DNA of 64,000 nucleotides from Xanthomonas hydrangeae (lineage in GTDB: Bacteria; Pseudomonadota; Gammaproteobacteria; Xanthomonadales; Xanthomonadaceae). The stretch lies in contig LR990730.1 of NCBI GenBank assembly GCA_905142475.1, forward strand, positions 558,001-622,000, read 5' to 3'. A model generated the notes under the pieces. That model did not search any database and was not told the DNA's origin. It worked only from the letters and a program-made list of their open reading frames with translations. A program made the position numbers and the translations under genes. Shown one piece after another: positions 38,954 to 48,900 of this stretch. Numbering within the stretch: position 1 is the stretch's first letter; the number at the start of each line of letters is the position of its first letter.

Positions 38954-40243
38954 TCAGTCCGGTTTGCCTGCGTGTGCTGCCGCTGCGCGCAGCTTGTCCT
39001 TTTTGCTTGGCCGTTTGCCCTTGATGCCGCCGTTGTCGTCCGGTGCGCGCGTGTCGGTGTTCGGCGTTTCCGTCGCAGGCGCATCTGTCGCCAGGGTCGG
39101 TTCAAAGCCGGCAACCACGCTGGTCGGCACACGCAGCCCCTGGCGTTTTTCGATCAGGCGCCATTGCGGCTGGCTCTCCGCAGTGACGAAGCTGATCGCC
39201 ACCCCGCTGGCGCCTGCGCGTGCGGTGCGGCCGATGCGATGGGTGTAATCCACGGTGGAACGCGGCAGGTCGTAATTGACCACGGCCGGCAGTGCATCGA
39301 TATCGATGCCGCGCCCGGCCAGGTCGGTGGCCACCAGCACCTGCACCTCGCGCTGTTTGAAGGCCTGCAAGGTACGCTCGCGACGGCCCTGGCTCAACTC
39401 GCCGTGCAGCGGCTGCGCATTGATGCCGGTCTTGATCAGCTTTTCGGCGACCTTCTCGGCGGTGTGCCGGCTGGCGACGAACACCAGCACATGCGACCAG
39501 CCATGCTCTTGCAGCAGATGGCGCAGCAACTGTGTACGTTGAACGGCATCGACGGCAATCGCGCGTTGCTCGATTGCAGGCGCAGCCTGCGGCGTGGCGG
39601 CAATGGTGATGCGCAGCGGGTCGCGCAGGCGGCGCTTGGCCAGCGAGGCGATCCCGGGCGGAAACGTGGCCGAAAACAGCACGCTTTGCCGTTGCACCGG
39701 CAGCAAGGCCAGGATGCGATCGAGTTCGGCGCCGAAGCCCAGCTCGAGCAGGCGGTCGGCTTCGTCCAGCACCAGCGTGGCGACCTCGCCCAGGCGTAGC
39801 GCGTTGTGATCGACCAGATCCAGCAGCCGGCCGGGTGTGGCCACCACGATGTCGGCACCGCCGCGCAGCGCCAACAGCTGCGGGTTGATCGAACTGCCTC
39901 CGATGGCGACCACCGTCTTCAGGCGACGCGGCAGATGCGCGGCCAGCTGACGCAGTGTGTCGTCCACCTGCACAGCCAGTTCGCGCGTGGGTACCAGCAC
40001 CACGGCACCGAGCACGCGTGGCGCAGTCTCCGGCGCCAGCATGCATTGCTGCAGCAGGGGCAATGCATAGGCCAGGGTCTTGCCGGACCCGGTCTGCGCC
40101 ATCGCAATCAGATCGCGTCCGGCCAGCATCGGCGGGATGGCTTGCTGCTGGATCGAGGTGGGCGTGCGATGACCGGCCTTGCTCAGCGCGGTATCTAAGA
40201 ACGGCTGCAGCTGCGGCGACAGCGAGAGATGGGCAAATGACAT
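38954..40243 (-). CDS. rhlE: DEAD-box ATP-dependent RNA helicase (RhlE-like)
   Basis: The protein has 429 residues from MSFAHLSL. Motifs in order: Q-motif with PTSIQQQAIP, Walker A AQTGSGKT, PTRELA, GG, TPGRLLD, DEAD in VLDEADRLLELGF, SAT, and in the second RecA domain DLAGRGIDID and HRIGRTARAG. The basic tail (KGKRPSKKDKLRAAAA) probably binds RNA. RhlE-type helicases take part in ribosome assembly and RNA decay. The upstream in-frame extension to 40336 lacks homology to the family start. Confidence 0.92.
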   Translation of the reverse strand: MSFAHLSLSPQLQPFLDTALSKAGHRTPTSIQQQAIPPMLAGRDLIAMAQTGSGKTLAYALPLLQQCMLAPETAPRVLGAVVLVPTRELAVQVDDTLRQLAAHLPRRLKTVVAIGGSSINPQLLALRGGADIVVATPGRLLDLVDHNALRLGEVATLVLDEADRLLELGFGAELDRILALLPVQRQSVLFSATFPPGIASLAKRRLRDPLRITIAATPQAAPAIEQRAIAVDAVQRTQLLRHLLQEHGWSHVLVFVASRHTAEKVAEKLIKTGINAQPLHGELSQGRRERTLQAFKQREVQVLVATDLAGRGIDIDALPAVVNYDLPRSTVDYTHRIGRTARAGASGVAISFVTAESQPQWRLIEKRQGLRVPTSVVAGFEPTLATDAPATETPNTDTRAPDDNGGIKGKRPSKKDKLRAAAAHAGKPD

Positions 40244-40565
40244 GCGGTCATTATCCGCGTATTGCTGGTGACGCGCTGTGTTGCTGCGGTGGACCGTGCA
40301 TCCTTGTATCATGCCCTCGACTCCGTTGAGGTTCACCGCAAGCGTTGCCGAGGCTCAACTACCAACAGACTGGACCCAGTACGGACCACTGCATCCCCCG
40401 GCTTCTCTTGGTAGTTTTACCCTTTACTCGCGATGGGAAATGTTGGATCCGGTCTTTCTGCACATCGCTTCTGCGATCGGGAGAGGCTTTCGGTGCGAAA
40501 AGGAGGGCGTTCCTGCGCAGGAGTAATTGGCTATGATTTTCTGGTCCATCCAGAGTCACTGATGG
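40244..40565. other. Intergenic region with a long-range hairpin
   Basis: No supported gene. AACTACCAA (40357-40365) and TTGGTAGTT (40408-40416) could pair around 42 bases, followed by TTTACCC. This may be an RNA structure or chance. Confidence 0.35.
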
Positions 40566-40626
40566 TTCGCAATTGAACACATGAATTCACGTGTGCCCAG
40601 TATCGCACCTAGCCTGCAGATATATT
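40566..40626 (+). promoter_or_regulatory. Imperfect PIP box with spaced -10 (HrpX-type promoter)
   Basis: TTCGC (40566-40570), 15 bases, TTCAC (40586-40590); then exactly 30 bases to TATATT (40621-40626). Xanthomonas plant-inducible promoters have TTCGB-N15-TTCGB followed 30-32 bases later by a YANNNT box. One base of the second half-site is off. Box, spacing and -10 all fit, and the gene downstream is in the right direction. Confidence 0.65.
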
Positions 40627-40788
40627 GAGGACATGCTGATGATTGAGTATGTTGCGAGTGTCAAACGGCATGGCACAACATAAGCTCACAAGTGCATGAG
40701 GGCAGCTCGGGCAGTCAAGTGCCTGCGCTTCCGATGAATCGCTTTAAGCGGTGGATGATCCAGTTCTTTAATTACTGAGGTGTATCTG

Positions 40789-41379
40789 ATGAAGCCAAAT
40801 TCGATTGGCAGTACGCATTCCGTCCACTCAGCCGATTTCAGTGATGAGGCATCAGGGCCGAACAGCTGGCACCCTGAAGTGCCTGAAATGACGTATCAAG
40901 ATCGCGTAAATCCGTGGTTTCAAGCTCTGCCGCTCTCGCCGCCGAGGGCCCATAACCGGGAGCCATCCAAAAAGCCGGAACGCCGGCTTGCGTTCTCACT
41001 CAGCACCAATGAAGCGGCCAGTAGCAGCAAGCCGTCGAAGTCTTCTGTCAATAAAGAAATGAAGATCGAGGATAGAGCCCGTAGGAGCGCGCAGCGTCAG
41101 TTTGAAATGCATCAGGGAGCGCCGATTCCTGATGAAACCAGGAAGGCCTTTAAGGAAGGCCATTATTCCTCCGATAATTTAAGCAATAAGGAGAGAAAAA
41201 AGGAGGGTTCACTTGTCTTGCAATTTTACGATGATTTTGCACGCGACGCCCGATCTGGAGAATATGTCCACAAAAAGTTCAAGCCGGATAAAAATGTCCT
41301 TGCAGGGCGTATATATGAACCAGAGAGGCCGGAGAAGGACAAAGACGAAGACCCTGGACACAAGTTCTGGAGGGCATGA
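40789..41379 (+). CDS. Candidate type III secreted effector, unnamed
   Basis: The protein has 196 residues from ATG 40789, which has GAGG eight to twelve bases upstream; a GTG at 40780 is in frame. The first 50 residues are rich in Ser, Pro and Asn (SIGSTHSVHSADFSDEASGP) with few acidic residues at the very start. There is no Sec signal, which is the usual profile of a type III export signal. The rest is hydrophilic and highly charged (KPERRLAFSL, NKERKKEGSLVLQFYDDFAR, ERPEKDKDED). No domain was recognised. Local GC is clearly lower than in neighbouring genes, suggesting acquisition. The promoter upstream resembles a HrpX target. The effector call is an inference from promoter, composition and N-terminus. 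Confidence 0.55.
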   Translation: MKPNSIGSTHSVHSADFSDEASGPNSWHPEVPEMTYQDRVNPWFQALPLSPPRAHNREPSKKPERRLAFSLSTNEAASSSKPSKSSVNKEMKIEDRARRSAQRQFEMHQGAPIPDETRKAFKEGHYSSDNLSNKERKKEGSLVLQFYDDFARDARSGEYVHKKFKPDKNVLAGRIYEPERPEKDKDEDPGHKFWRA

Positions 41380-41764
41380 AAGCAAGGCGCGATTTGTTCT
41401 CTCATGCCAAGAATTCCACGAAAGCGGGATTTCTTGGCTGGATTACTGGCTACGGGCGCCTGCTTTGAGGCGATTTTCGAGGGGCGCCCTCAATTTGACT
41501 GCCGGGTTTATTTGACGCTGTTTCTTTGCCCCCCTATAAATCCGCTGAGTACGTTCTGCATGTCGATGAGCGATGAGGTAGAGCCGTCTCATGCAGTCCA
41601 ACTGCCCATCGGTGAGCGATATGGATGCATTACTCTCTTATGGTGGACGTAGTGCATACCCATTGTCTGGAAATGACGTAGAAACGCTGCATACCTTGCA
41701 GTTCGCTGCACTGCCTTTACATCAGACAGCGCGGTGGCGCCCCCTAGCGCCATCGCCAGAGTGA
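41380..41764. other. Intergenic region right of the effector candidate
   Basis: About 385 bases, still lower in GC than average at its left. A short stem TGGCGC/GCGCCA at 41735-41752 lies just past the E2 stop codon and could help end the bkd transcript on the minus strand. No gene is supported. Confidence 0.4.
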
Positions 41765-43225
41765 TTAGTTGGCCAGCGCCAGATCGTCCAGCAGTGCACG
41801 CAGGAAACGTGCAGCTTCGCCGCCGGTAGCGGCGCGGTGGTCGAAGGTCAGCGACAGCGGCATCACCTTGTGGGTTTCCACCCCGCCCATCACCGGAGTG
41901 AGCTGGTAACGTGCACGGCCGGCCGCGACGATGGCCACGCAGGGCGGTACCACCACCGGGGTGGCATAGCGGCCGGCGAACATGCCGAAGTTGGACAGCG
42001 AGATGGTGTAGCCACTGAGCTCGGAGGCGGCGATGCTGCGGCTTTCCACTTGCTGGCGCAGCCGGTTGACGCTCTCGCGGATGCCATGCGCGTCCAGCAT
42101 GTCGGCATTGCGCAGCGCGGGCACGAACAGGCCTTCTTCGGTATCCACCGCGATGCCGATATCCACCTGGGTGTGCAGGGTGCGGCTGAGTGCCTCGCCG
42201 TCGAACCATGCATTGAGCGCGGGCACGGCCTGGCACGCGCGCACGATGCCGCGCACCAGCCGCACGGTGACGTCGTTGCCCGGTTGCCAGGCGTGGATGT
42301 CGGCATCGTCGTTGAGCGTGGTCGGCACCACCTTGCTGTGCGCATCGGCCATCACGCGCGCCATGTTGCGGCGCACGCCCTTGAGCTGCTCCGGCTGGCC
42401 TTTGGCGACCACGCTGGGTGATTGCGTGCGCATGGGTTTGCCGCTGGCAGACAGCGCTGAACGTTGTTGCGCATCGCTTGCTGCAGTGTTTGCGGTCTGC
42501 GTGTTGGCAGCGGCATGGTGCGAGACCGCATTCGCGGTGTTGCTGTTGATCGAAGTCACCGACGCACTCGCACGCGTCGCAGACACCGGCGCACTGCCGG
42601 CAGCGGCGGCCTGCTTCACATCGGCCATGGTCACCGTGCCATCCGGACCGGTGGCGCGTACCTGCGCCAGATCCACGCGCAGCTTGCGGGCGAGTGCACG
42701 CACCGCCGGCATGGCACGCACGCCGCCGACTGCAATGGCCTGCTCGCTCTGCACGGCGTTGGAACTTTGCATCGCGCCGACCACGGTGCCGGCGTCATCG
42801 CGGTCGCTCCCGCCGTTGCCATTGGAATCGGCATCGGCATCGGCGATCTCGCCGCCGTTATCGGAAGCGACCACGCGCGCCGTATTGCCGGCGGCGCTGT
42901 CGCCGGTGCTGGGCGTGTGCGTCGGCGCAGGGCCGTGCGAGTGACCGGTGTCCTGGCCATCGGCGCGCTGCGGCTGCGAGGCATCCAGCGCGAACTGCGC
43001 CAGCATCGCGCCGGTCACGATCACATCGCCAGCGGCACCGGCGAGCTTGGTCACGGTGCCGGAGAACGGCGAGGGCACCTCGACCACCGCCTTGGCGGTC
43101 TCCATCGAGACCAGCGGGTCGTCCAGGCGCACGCTGTCGCCTTCCTTGACGAACCATTCCACGATGGTGGCGTCGGGCAGGCCTTCGCCCAGATCGGGCA
43201 GGTGGAAATTCTTGGCTTGGCTCAT
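41765..43225 (-). CDS. bkdB: Branched-chain 2-oxoacid dehydrogenase E2 (dihydrolipoyl acyltransferase)
   Basis: The protein has 486 residues. The N-terminal lipoyl domain reads PDLGEGLPDATIVEWFVKEG with the lipoyl lysine in SMETAKAVVEV. A long Ala/Ser/Thr linker follows, then the peripheral subunit-binding domain (MPAVRALARKLRVDLAQVRA) and the catalytic acyltransferase core ending FDHRAATGGEAARFL. In the usual DHRxxDG signature the Asp is Thr here, as I recall for other BKD-type E2s. It transfers isobutyryl and related acyl groups to CoA. The start overlaps the SH3-protein stop (ATGA). Confidence 0.9.
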   Translation of the reverse strand: MSQAKNFHLPDLGEGLPDATIVEWFVKEGDSVRLDDPLVSMETAKAVVEVPSPFSGTVTKLAGAAGDVIVTGAMLAQFALDASQPQRADGQDTGHSHGPAPTHTPSTGDSAAGNTARVVASDNGGEIADADADSNGNGGSDRDDAGTVVGAMQSSNAVQSEQAIAVGGVRAMPAVRALARKLRVDLAQVRATGPDGTVTMADVKQAAAAGSAPVSATRASASVTSINSNTANAVSHHAAANTQTANTAASDAQQRSALSASGKPMRTQSPSVVAKGQPEQLKGVRRNMARVMADAHSKVVPTTLNDDADIHAWQPGNDVTVRLVRGIVRACQAVPALNAWFDGEALSRTLHTQVDIGIAVDTEEGLFVPALRNADMLDAHGIRESVNRLRQQVESRSIAASELSGYTISLSNFGMFAGRYATPVVVPPCVAIVAAGRARYQLTPVMGGVETHKVMPLSLTFDHRAATGGEAARFLRALLDDLALAN

Positions 43226-43605
43226 GGCAGATTCTCTTGCGCCGCAGGCAGCGGCGGCGTGGTGTCGTCGAGGAGTTCGAGGTCGGCGGCCGGCAGCCAG
43301 CCCTGCGTGCCATCGGCACGCTCGGACCACCACCAACCGCCATGTTCGTGATGCAGCAACACGTCCTCGCCCTGCATGGCATCGAGTTCGCGTGCGTCGT
43401 AGTCGCGCAGGGCTTCGGCCTGGCCGTCGCCCACGGGGCGCAGCCAGGCCACCGGCGCCCAGCCGGCATGGCCTTGCCCGGTGTTGACCCAGGCAAAGGC
43501 CGGCCATTCTTCATCGCGCACGCCGATCGCCACCTGCTGGCCGGCGTGGAAGCGGATCGGGTTGGCGACTCTGGCGTGGTGGTCGCAGAGCAGACGGGCG
43601 CGCAT
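43222..43605 (-). CDS. SH3-like domain protein within the bkd operon
   Basis: The protein has 127 residues from MRARLLCD; an upstream ATG at 43644 lies inside the E1-beta gene. It is soluble. Two SH3-like repeats are visible: FHAGQQVAIGVRDEEWPAFA through AGWAPVAWLRPV, and ALRDYDARELDAMQGEDVLL through GGWWWSERADGTQGWLPAAD. The ALRDYDARELD...GD/ED..GWWW...G..GW.P pattern is that of a variant eukaryote-like SH3. It overlaps E1-beta slightly and E2 by ATGA, so it is translated with the complex. A scaffold role in E1/E2 assembly is a guess. Confidence 0.75.
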   Translation of the reverse strand: MRARLLCDHHARVANPIRFHAGQQVAIGVRDEEWPAFAWVNTGQGHAGWAPVAWLRPVGDGQAEALRDYDARELDAMQGEDVLLHHEHGGWWWSERADGTQGWLPAADLELLDDTTPPLPAAQENLP

Positions 43606-43606
43606 G

Positions 43607-44590
43607 TCAGCCGGCGGCCACCGCGCGACGGGCGGCGCTGACAATGCGCTCCACGCTCGGCAGATACTTCATCTCCAGCCGGAACAGCGGAATATGCGTG
43701 TCGTAACCGGTGACGCGTTCGACCGGCGCGAGCAGGTCGTACATCGATTTTTCGGCCAGCTGCGCAGCGATCTCCGCACCGAAGCCGGCAGTGCGCGGTG
43801 CCTCTTGCACGATCACGCAGCGGCCGGTTTTCGCGACCGATTCGGCAATGGTGTCGAAGTCCAGCGGGCGCAGCGTGGCGACGTCGATGACTTCGGCGCT
43901 GATGCCTTCGCCGGCGAGTTTGTCGGCCGCTTCCAGCGCTTCCTTGACCTGCGCGCCCCAGGTGACCATGGTGACGTCGGTGCCGTCGCGCAGCACGAAG
44001 CACACGTCCAGCGGCAGCGCTTCGCCGTCGTTGGCGACCACTTCCTTGTACTGGCGGTAGATGCGCTTGGGCTCCATGTAGATCACCGGATCCGGGTCGC
44101 GGATCGCGGCCAGCAACAGGCCGTAGGCGCGCTGCGGCGAGGACGGCAACACCACGCGCAAACCGGGCACGTTGGTGAAGATGGCTTCGTTGGCTTCGCT
44201 GTGGTGTTCCGGCGCGCGGATGCCGCCACCCCACGGCACGCGCAGCACCATCGGGCAATGCAGGCGCCCGCGGGTGCGGTTGCGCAGGCGTGCGGCGTGG
44301 CAGATCAGGTGATCGACCATGGGATACACGAAGCCGTCGAACTGCGCTTCGGCCACCGGCTTCATGCCTTGCGCGGCCAGGCCGACGCTCAGGCCGGCGA
44401 TGGTGGTTTCATCCAGCGGCGTGTCCAGCACCCGCTCGCTGCCGAAGCGCTGCTGCAGGCCGGCAGTGGCGCGGAATACGCCACCGTTGACGCCGACATC
44501 CTCGCCCAGCACCAGCACCGCAGGGTCGTGTTCCAGCTCCCAGGCCAGCGCCTGGGTGATGGCTTCGATCAGGGTGATGGGCGAACTCAT
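43607..44590 (-). CDS. bkdA2: Branched-chain 2-oxoacid dehydrogenase E1 beta subunit
   Basis: The protein has 327 residues from MSSPITLIEA, with GGAGAG upstream; ATG 44677, also with a ribosome site, would add 29 residues of low conservation. It is a transketolase pyrimidine-binding plus C-terminal fold: LGEDVGVNGGVFRATAGLQQ with the cofactor-contacting Glu, DTPLDETTIAGLSVGLAAQG, and VPWGGGIRAPEHHSE. It pairs with E1 alpha to decarboxylate 2-oxoisovalerate, 2-oxoisocaproate and 3-methyl-2-oxovalerate on thiamine diphosphate. Confidence 0.92.
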   Translation of the reverse strand: MSSPITLIEAITQALAWELEHDPAVLVLGEDVGVNGGVFRATAGLQQRFGSERVLDTPLDETTIAGLSVGLAAQGMKPVAEAQFDGFVYPMVDHLICHAARLRNRTRGRLHCPMVLRVPWGGGIRAPEHHSEANEAIFTNVPGLRVVLPSSPQRAYGLLLAAIRDPDPVIYMEPKRIYRQYKEVVANDGEALPLDVCFVLRDGTDVTMVTWGAQVKEALEAADKLAGEGISAEVIDVATLRPLDFDTIAESVAKTGRCVIVQEAPRTAGFGAEIAAQLAEKSMYDLLAPVERVTGYDTHIPLFRLEMKYLPSVERIVSAARRAVAAG

Positions 44591-44669
44591 GGCAGTCTCT
44601 CCGCGCGTGGCTGCGGCGTTGTAAGGCGCACTGGCCTGCTGGGTGGCGGCGATGTGCGAATGGGTGTGC

Positions 44670-45758
44670 TCATCCATGACGGGCCTCCAGCGCCATCACT
44701 TCGGCACGTTGGGCGAGCAACTCGGCCGGCGGGTCGCCGTAGAGATAATCGAACATCGCTTCGACCGGCTGCACCGGGGTGTTGAGATAGGCGTTGACCT
44801 CTTCGTCCACGCGCGCGCCGCACTCGGTTTTCCAGGCGGCTTCCTGCGCTTCGTCCCACAGGCCTTGCGCGGTGAGATAGCGGCGCAGGCGCAGCAGCGG
44901 TTCGCGTGCCCAGCCCTGCTTGACCTCTTCTTCGCCGCGATAACGCCGCGCATCGTCGGCGGTGGTGTGATCGGACAGGCGATAGGTCAGGAATTCGATC
45001 ACCGTGCCGCCGTCGCCGGCCAGTGCACGCACACGTGCCTGACGCATCGCTTCGAGCACGGCAACCAGATCGTTGCCATCCACCTGCAGGCAATGCAGGC
45101 CGCCGGCCAGGCCCTTTTGCGCCAGCGTCTGGGCACCGGTCTGCGCCGAGCGCGGCACCGAGATCGCCCAGCCGTTGTTGATCACGCACAGGATCAGCGG
45201 CAGTTTGTAGGCGCCGGCTGAATTGAGCGCTGCGTAGAAGTCGGTTTTGGAACTGCCGCCATCCCCGCAGCAGGCAACAGCGACCTGTTGCTTTCCCTGC
45301 AGCTTGAACGACAACGCGGAGCCGGCCGCATGCAGGCACTGGGTGGAAATCGGCACGCAGATCGGGAAGTCGATCGCCGCATCGGCATCGCGCGGATAAT
45401 CGCTGCCGCGCTCGTCGCCGCCCCAGTACAGCAGCACGTCGCGCGGGCGTACGCCGCGTTCGAACATGGTGCCGTACTCGCGGTAGCTGGGCGCGAACAC
45501 ATCGCCGCGGCGCATCGACGCACCGATGCCCACATGCGTGGCTTCGTGCCCCAGCGAGGCGGCGTAGGTGCCCAGCTTGCCGGTGCGCTGCAAGGCGACC
45601 GATTTGCTGTCGAAGGTACGCACGAACAACATGCGCTTGAACAGCGCGAGCAACTGTTGCGGATTGGCGGCATCGGCCGGCAGGTCGTCGCGGACCCATT
45701 GGCCATCCGCGTCCATGTATTGCAGATAGTCGATCTCGAACTGCGCGGCTACGCTCAT
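44670..45758 (-). CDS. bkdA1: Branched-chain 2-oxoacid dehydrogenase E1 alpha subunit
   Basis: The protein has 362 residues from MSVAAQFEID; ATG 45788 is an alternative start. The thiamine diphosphate motif is GDGGSSKTDFYAALNSAGAY, ending ...CVINN. The phosphorylation-loop-like YRLSDHTTADDARRY and SLGHEATHVGIGASMRRGD are standard. First gene of a four-gene operon: alpha, beta, SH3 protein, E2. No E3 gene is present, so the lipoamide dehydrogenase must come from elsewhere. The products feed branched-chain fatty acid synthesis and, in xanthomonads, precursors of the DSF signal. Confidence 0.93.
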   Translation of the reverse strand: MSVAAQFEIDYLQYMDADGQWVRDDLPADAANPQQLLALFKRMLFVRTFDSKSVALQRTGKLGTYAASLGHEATHVGIGASMRRGDVFAPSYREYGTMFERGVRPRDVLLYWGGDERGSDYPRDADAAIDFPICVPISTQCLHAAGSALSFKLQGKQQVAVACCGDGGSSKTDFYAALNSAGAYKLPLILCVINNGWAISVPRSAQTGAQTLAQKGLAGGLHCLQVDGNDLVAVLEAMRQARVRALAGDGGTVIEFLTYRLSDHTTADDARRYRGEEEVKQGWAREPLLRLRRYLTAQGLWDEAQEAAWKTECGARVDEEVNAYLNTPVQPVEAMFDYLYGDPPAELLAQRAEVMALEARHG

Positions 45759-45867
45759 TGCGGCGACACCTTCACCAAGAAGTTTCAAATGATATGAGTT
45801 GCGATGTTAAGGACCACGCAGCAAAAGGCTGTCCTGCACCGCAGCACACAATGATGCTGGGTTGCAC

Positions 45868-45900
45868 AAAAAAAAGGGCGCGGACCAGGCCGCGCCCTTT
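45868..45900 (-). terminator. Intrinsic terminator of the extracellular nuclease gene
   Basis: AAAGGGCGCGG (45873-45883) pairs perfectly with CCGCGCCCTTT (45890-45900) around six bases. On the minus strand the stem is followed by a run of eight T, a textbook rho-independent signal 35 bases after the stop codon. Confidence 0.92.
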
Positions 45901-45934
45901 GTCGCAGTTCAAACTGCGACGTGTTGCACTGCGA

Positions 45935-48900
45935 TCAGCGGCGCCCGGCGCCTCCACTGATCGGCGTGACAATCAGCGCAGCATTGTCGGCCGGGTTGGC
46001 ATCGGGCGAGATCGAACTTGCACTTGCCTGCACCCGTACCGCGCCTTCAGCCGGGATCGGCTTGGCCGCCACGGTCAGCTGGAACGCGGCCTGCGCGCCC
46101 GGCTGCAGTGCCGCAGCGGTGCTGCAGACGAAGATCGCGCTGCGCAACGACTGCAGTTGCTTGGCACACCGCCAGCCGCTGGGCGGCACCAGCAGCGACA
46201 ACGCCGACACCGTATTGCCCTCGATGCGCACGTTGACGCCGGTGGCCGGTGCGTTGCCGCGGTTGTCCAGCACTACCCGGTAAGTGGCGTTGAAGGCGGT
46301 GGTTGGCAGCGTGGCGGGGCCTTCCAGACGCACTGCCAGATCGCTGCGCAGGCGTGGCTGCACTGCCACTGCTGCGGTGTCGGTGTTGTTGTCCGGCTGC
46401 GGGTCGGGCGTCTGCGAGGCGACCGAAGCGGCCAGGGTCAGCGTGCGTCCCGCCAGTTCCGCGCCAGCTTCAACCTGCACCGCGAAGCGCTGTGCATTGC
46501 CGGATGCCAGCGAGGCGATGGTGCAGGTGACCACTGTCTGGGTGCCGGTTTCCGGCGGTTGGCAGCTCCAACCCGGTGCGGCGGTGACGCGTGGGCTCAC
46601 CGCGGCATCGAAGGCCAGTGCCACCGCTGCAAACGCTGCGCTGTCGGGCCCACGGTTCTCCACATCCACGCTGAAGTCGATGCGCTCGCCTTCGGTGACT
46701 TGCGCGCGTGCGGCGTTCACCATCACGCTCAGGTCGGCGCGCAACGCTGGCGTCATGCGCAACAGCACGATGGTGGGATCGTGATCTGAAAGACGCGTAG
46801 GCGTGTTGGCATCGTTGCGCGCGGTGCCGGGGAAGTCCGCATTGATGCGCGCGTGGCCCACCGACAGCGAGGCGATGTTGGGTGCACGCATCAGCGCTTC
46901 GTTGGCGATGATGTGATCCAGCGACTGCACGTTGCCGTCGAAGGCGTACGAGTAGCTCTGGTCGGGCGTGTTGAACCAGGTCAGATCGGTGTAGTCCGGG
47001 TTGACCAGATCCACCCCATCGCCGTTCACCACGGTCTGCGCATCCGGCGCCGGTCGGCCGGTGACGGTGCCCATCGCATCCACATAGCCGTCGTTGAACT
47101 CGAAGGCGTTGAAGTCGCCCATCACCAGCACCTGTTCGGCCGGGTCGAGCTGCTGACGCGTCTGCAGCAGACGCGCCAGATACTCGGCTTGGGCCTGGCG
47201 CTTGGCGCGGATGCGGGTGCCGACGGCATCGTCGGTCTCGGTGCCGTTGAGCGAGCGTTGATGCACCACGATGGCGGTCAGCGGCAGCACGCGGCCATCG
47301 GTCTGGTGCACCTTGGCGGTGAGCACCAGCGGCGGGCGATCGTTGAGCAGGCTCACACCGCCACTCGGCTCGGTCCAGGTGGTGGTCTTGCCTTCCTGGG
47401 CAATGGAAACCACTTCCACGCGCGGCACGCCGGCCGACACCGCGCCGGTCTTGACCAGGAAGCCGACATCGATACCGCCGACGTCATTGCCTTCCTGCAG
47501 ATAGGCCACGTATTGCGGATCCGGCTGGCCGGCTGCCACCGCATCGGTGTTGATGCGTGCAGCCAGGGTCTGCAGCACGCTGAGGTTTTCCACTTCCACC
47601 GTGCCCACGATGTCGGGCGCGTGCAGGTAGTTGCGGATCGCCAGCGAGGCCTTGTTGAGGCGGGCCTGGAACGCGGCCGGGGTGAGCACCGGTTCGCCGA
47701 TCGCCGGGTCGTTCTGGTCGTCGAAGAAGCGCTCCATGTTGTAGGTCGCCACGGCCACGTCGTCGGCCCGCGGCAGCGGTGCCGGGCGCGGTTGGTCGGC
47801 ACCGTTGCAGTTCACCTGCGGGGTGCGTTCCGGGTACAGCGTGTAGCGACGGAAGCTGTAGTCCAGCGGGCCGGTGACATCCAGCACGACGCAGCCGGAC
47901 GCCAGATCCAGCCGCTCGGCACCCACGCCGGCACTGCCGACGGCGATCACTTCCGGGTTGGTGTTCCAGCGCGGCACCCCGGCGGGCGAGCCGGCCGGCA
48001 GCGGGTCGGGCAGTTGCACGCCCGGCTCGCGAAAGGCACGCGGCACCCCGGTGACCACGGCATGGAAGACGCCATTGCTGGTGGCTGTGGCGTTGGTCTC
48101 GTTGACGCTGCCGCCGGTGGGGGCATTGACGGTGAGGCTGGCGGCGGTGACGCGCATGCCCTCGAGCGCTTCGAGCTGGTCGTAGGCGCCGTTCGGGTTG
48201 GGGAAGTTCGCGCTCAACGCCACCGGCATCGGCAACGGGTTGCCGGTGGAATCCAGCAACACGGTCAAGCTGCCACCGATCTCGGTCAATGGCGGCTGGG
48301 TCGGGTCGGCGGTGGGTACGTATTCGATCACCGTGCCTTGCACGCGTACGCGGTTGCCGATGGCTGCCGTGTCCGGTGGGGCGCTTCCGGTGTAGACGTA
48401 GACGCCTTCGGACGTGGCCGGGTCGCCATCGGTTTCGGCATCCGCTGCCTGCAGGAAGAAGCCGGCGCTGCGGCGAGCAGTCACGATGCCCGAGGTGGCG
48501 ACCACCTGGCCTTCCAGCGGCGAACGCGCACCCTTGCCCTGGATGGCGTGGATCGGCAGCAGGCTGAAGTCGTCGTTGAGGATGGTGCCGGTGGCGCTCA
48601 GCGTGGCCGGCAATGCGCCGGTGAGGCCGCTGATCTGCAGCGCAAAGGTCTCGTCGGGTTCTGGCGTGGCGTCGCCCAGCACCTCTACGGCGATGGTGGC
48701 GCTGCGTTCGCCAGCGGCGATTTGAATGCTCGTGGCCGGCAGGGCGACATAGTCGCTGCCAGCCACTGCGGTCCCATTGGTGGTGGCAGCGGTGAAGCGC
48801 ACCCCGCCCGTGCCGGCCGGCTGGCTCAGGCTCAGCGTGAACACGAAACTGCGGCTGCCACTATTGCCTTCGGCCTGGCTGACATCGGCCAGCGTGGCGA

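Noticed and set aside
40278..40536. Two overlapping small plus-strand frames before the effector candidate
   Set aside because: No ribosome sites, no hydrophobic or domain pattern, and they lie across the helicase upstream region and a putative hairpin.
41404..41652. 82-codon frame right of the effector candidate
   Set aside because: No ribosome site and no recognisable pattern; it could be a decayed gene, but nothing supports it.
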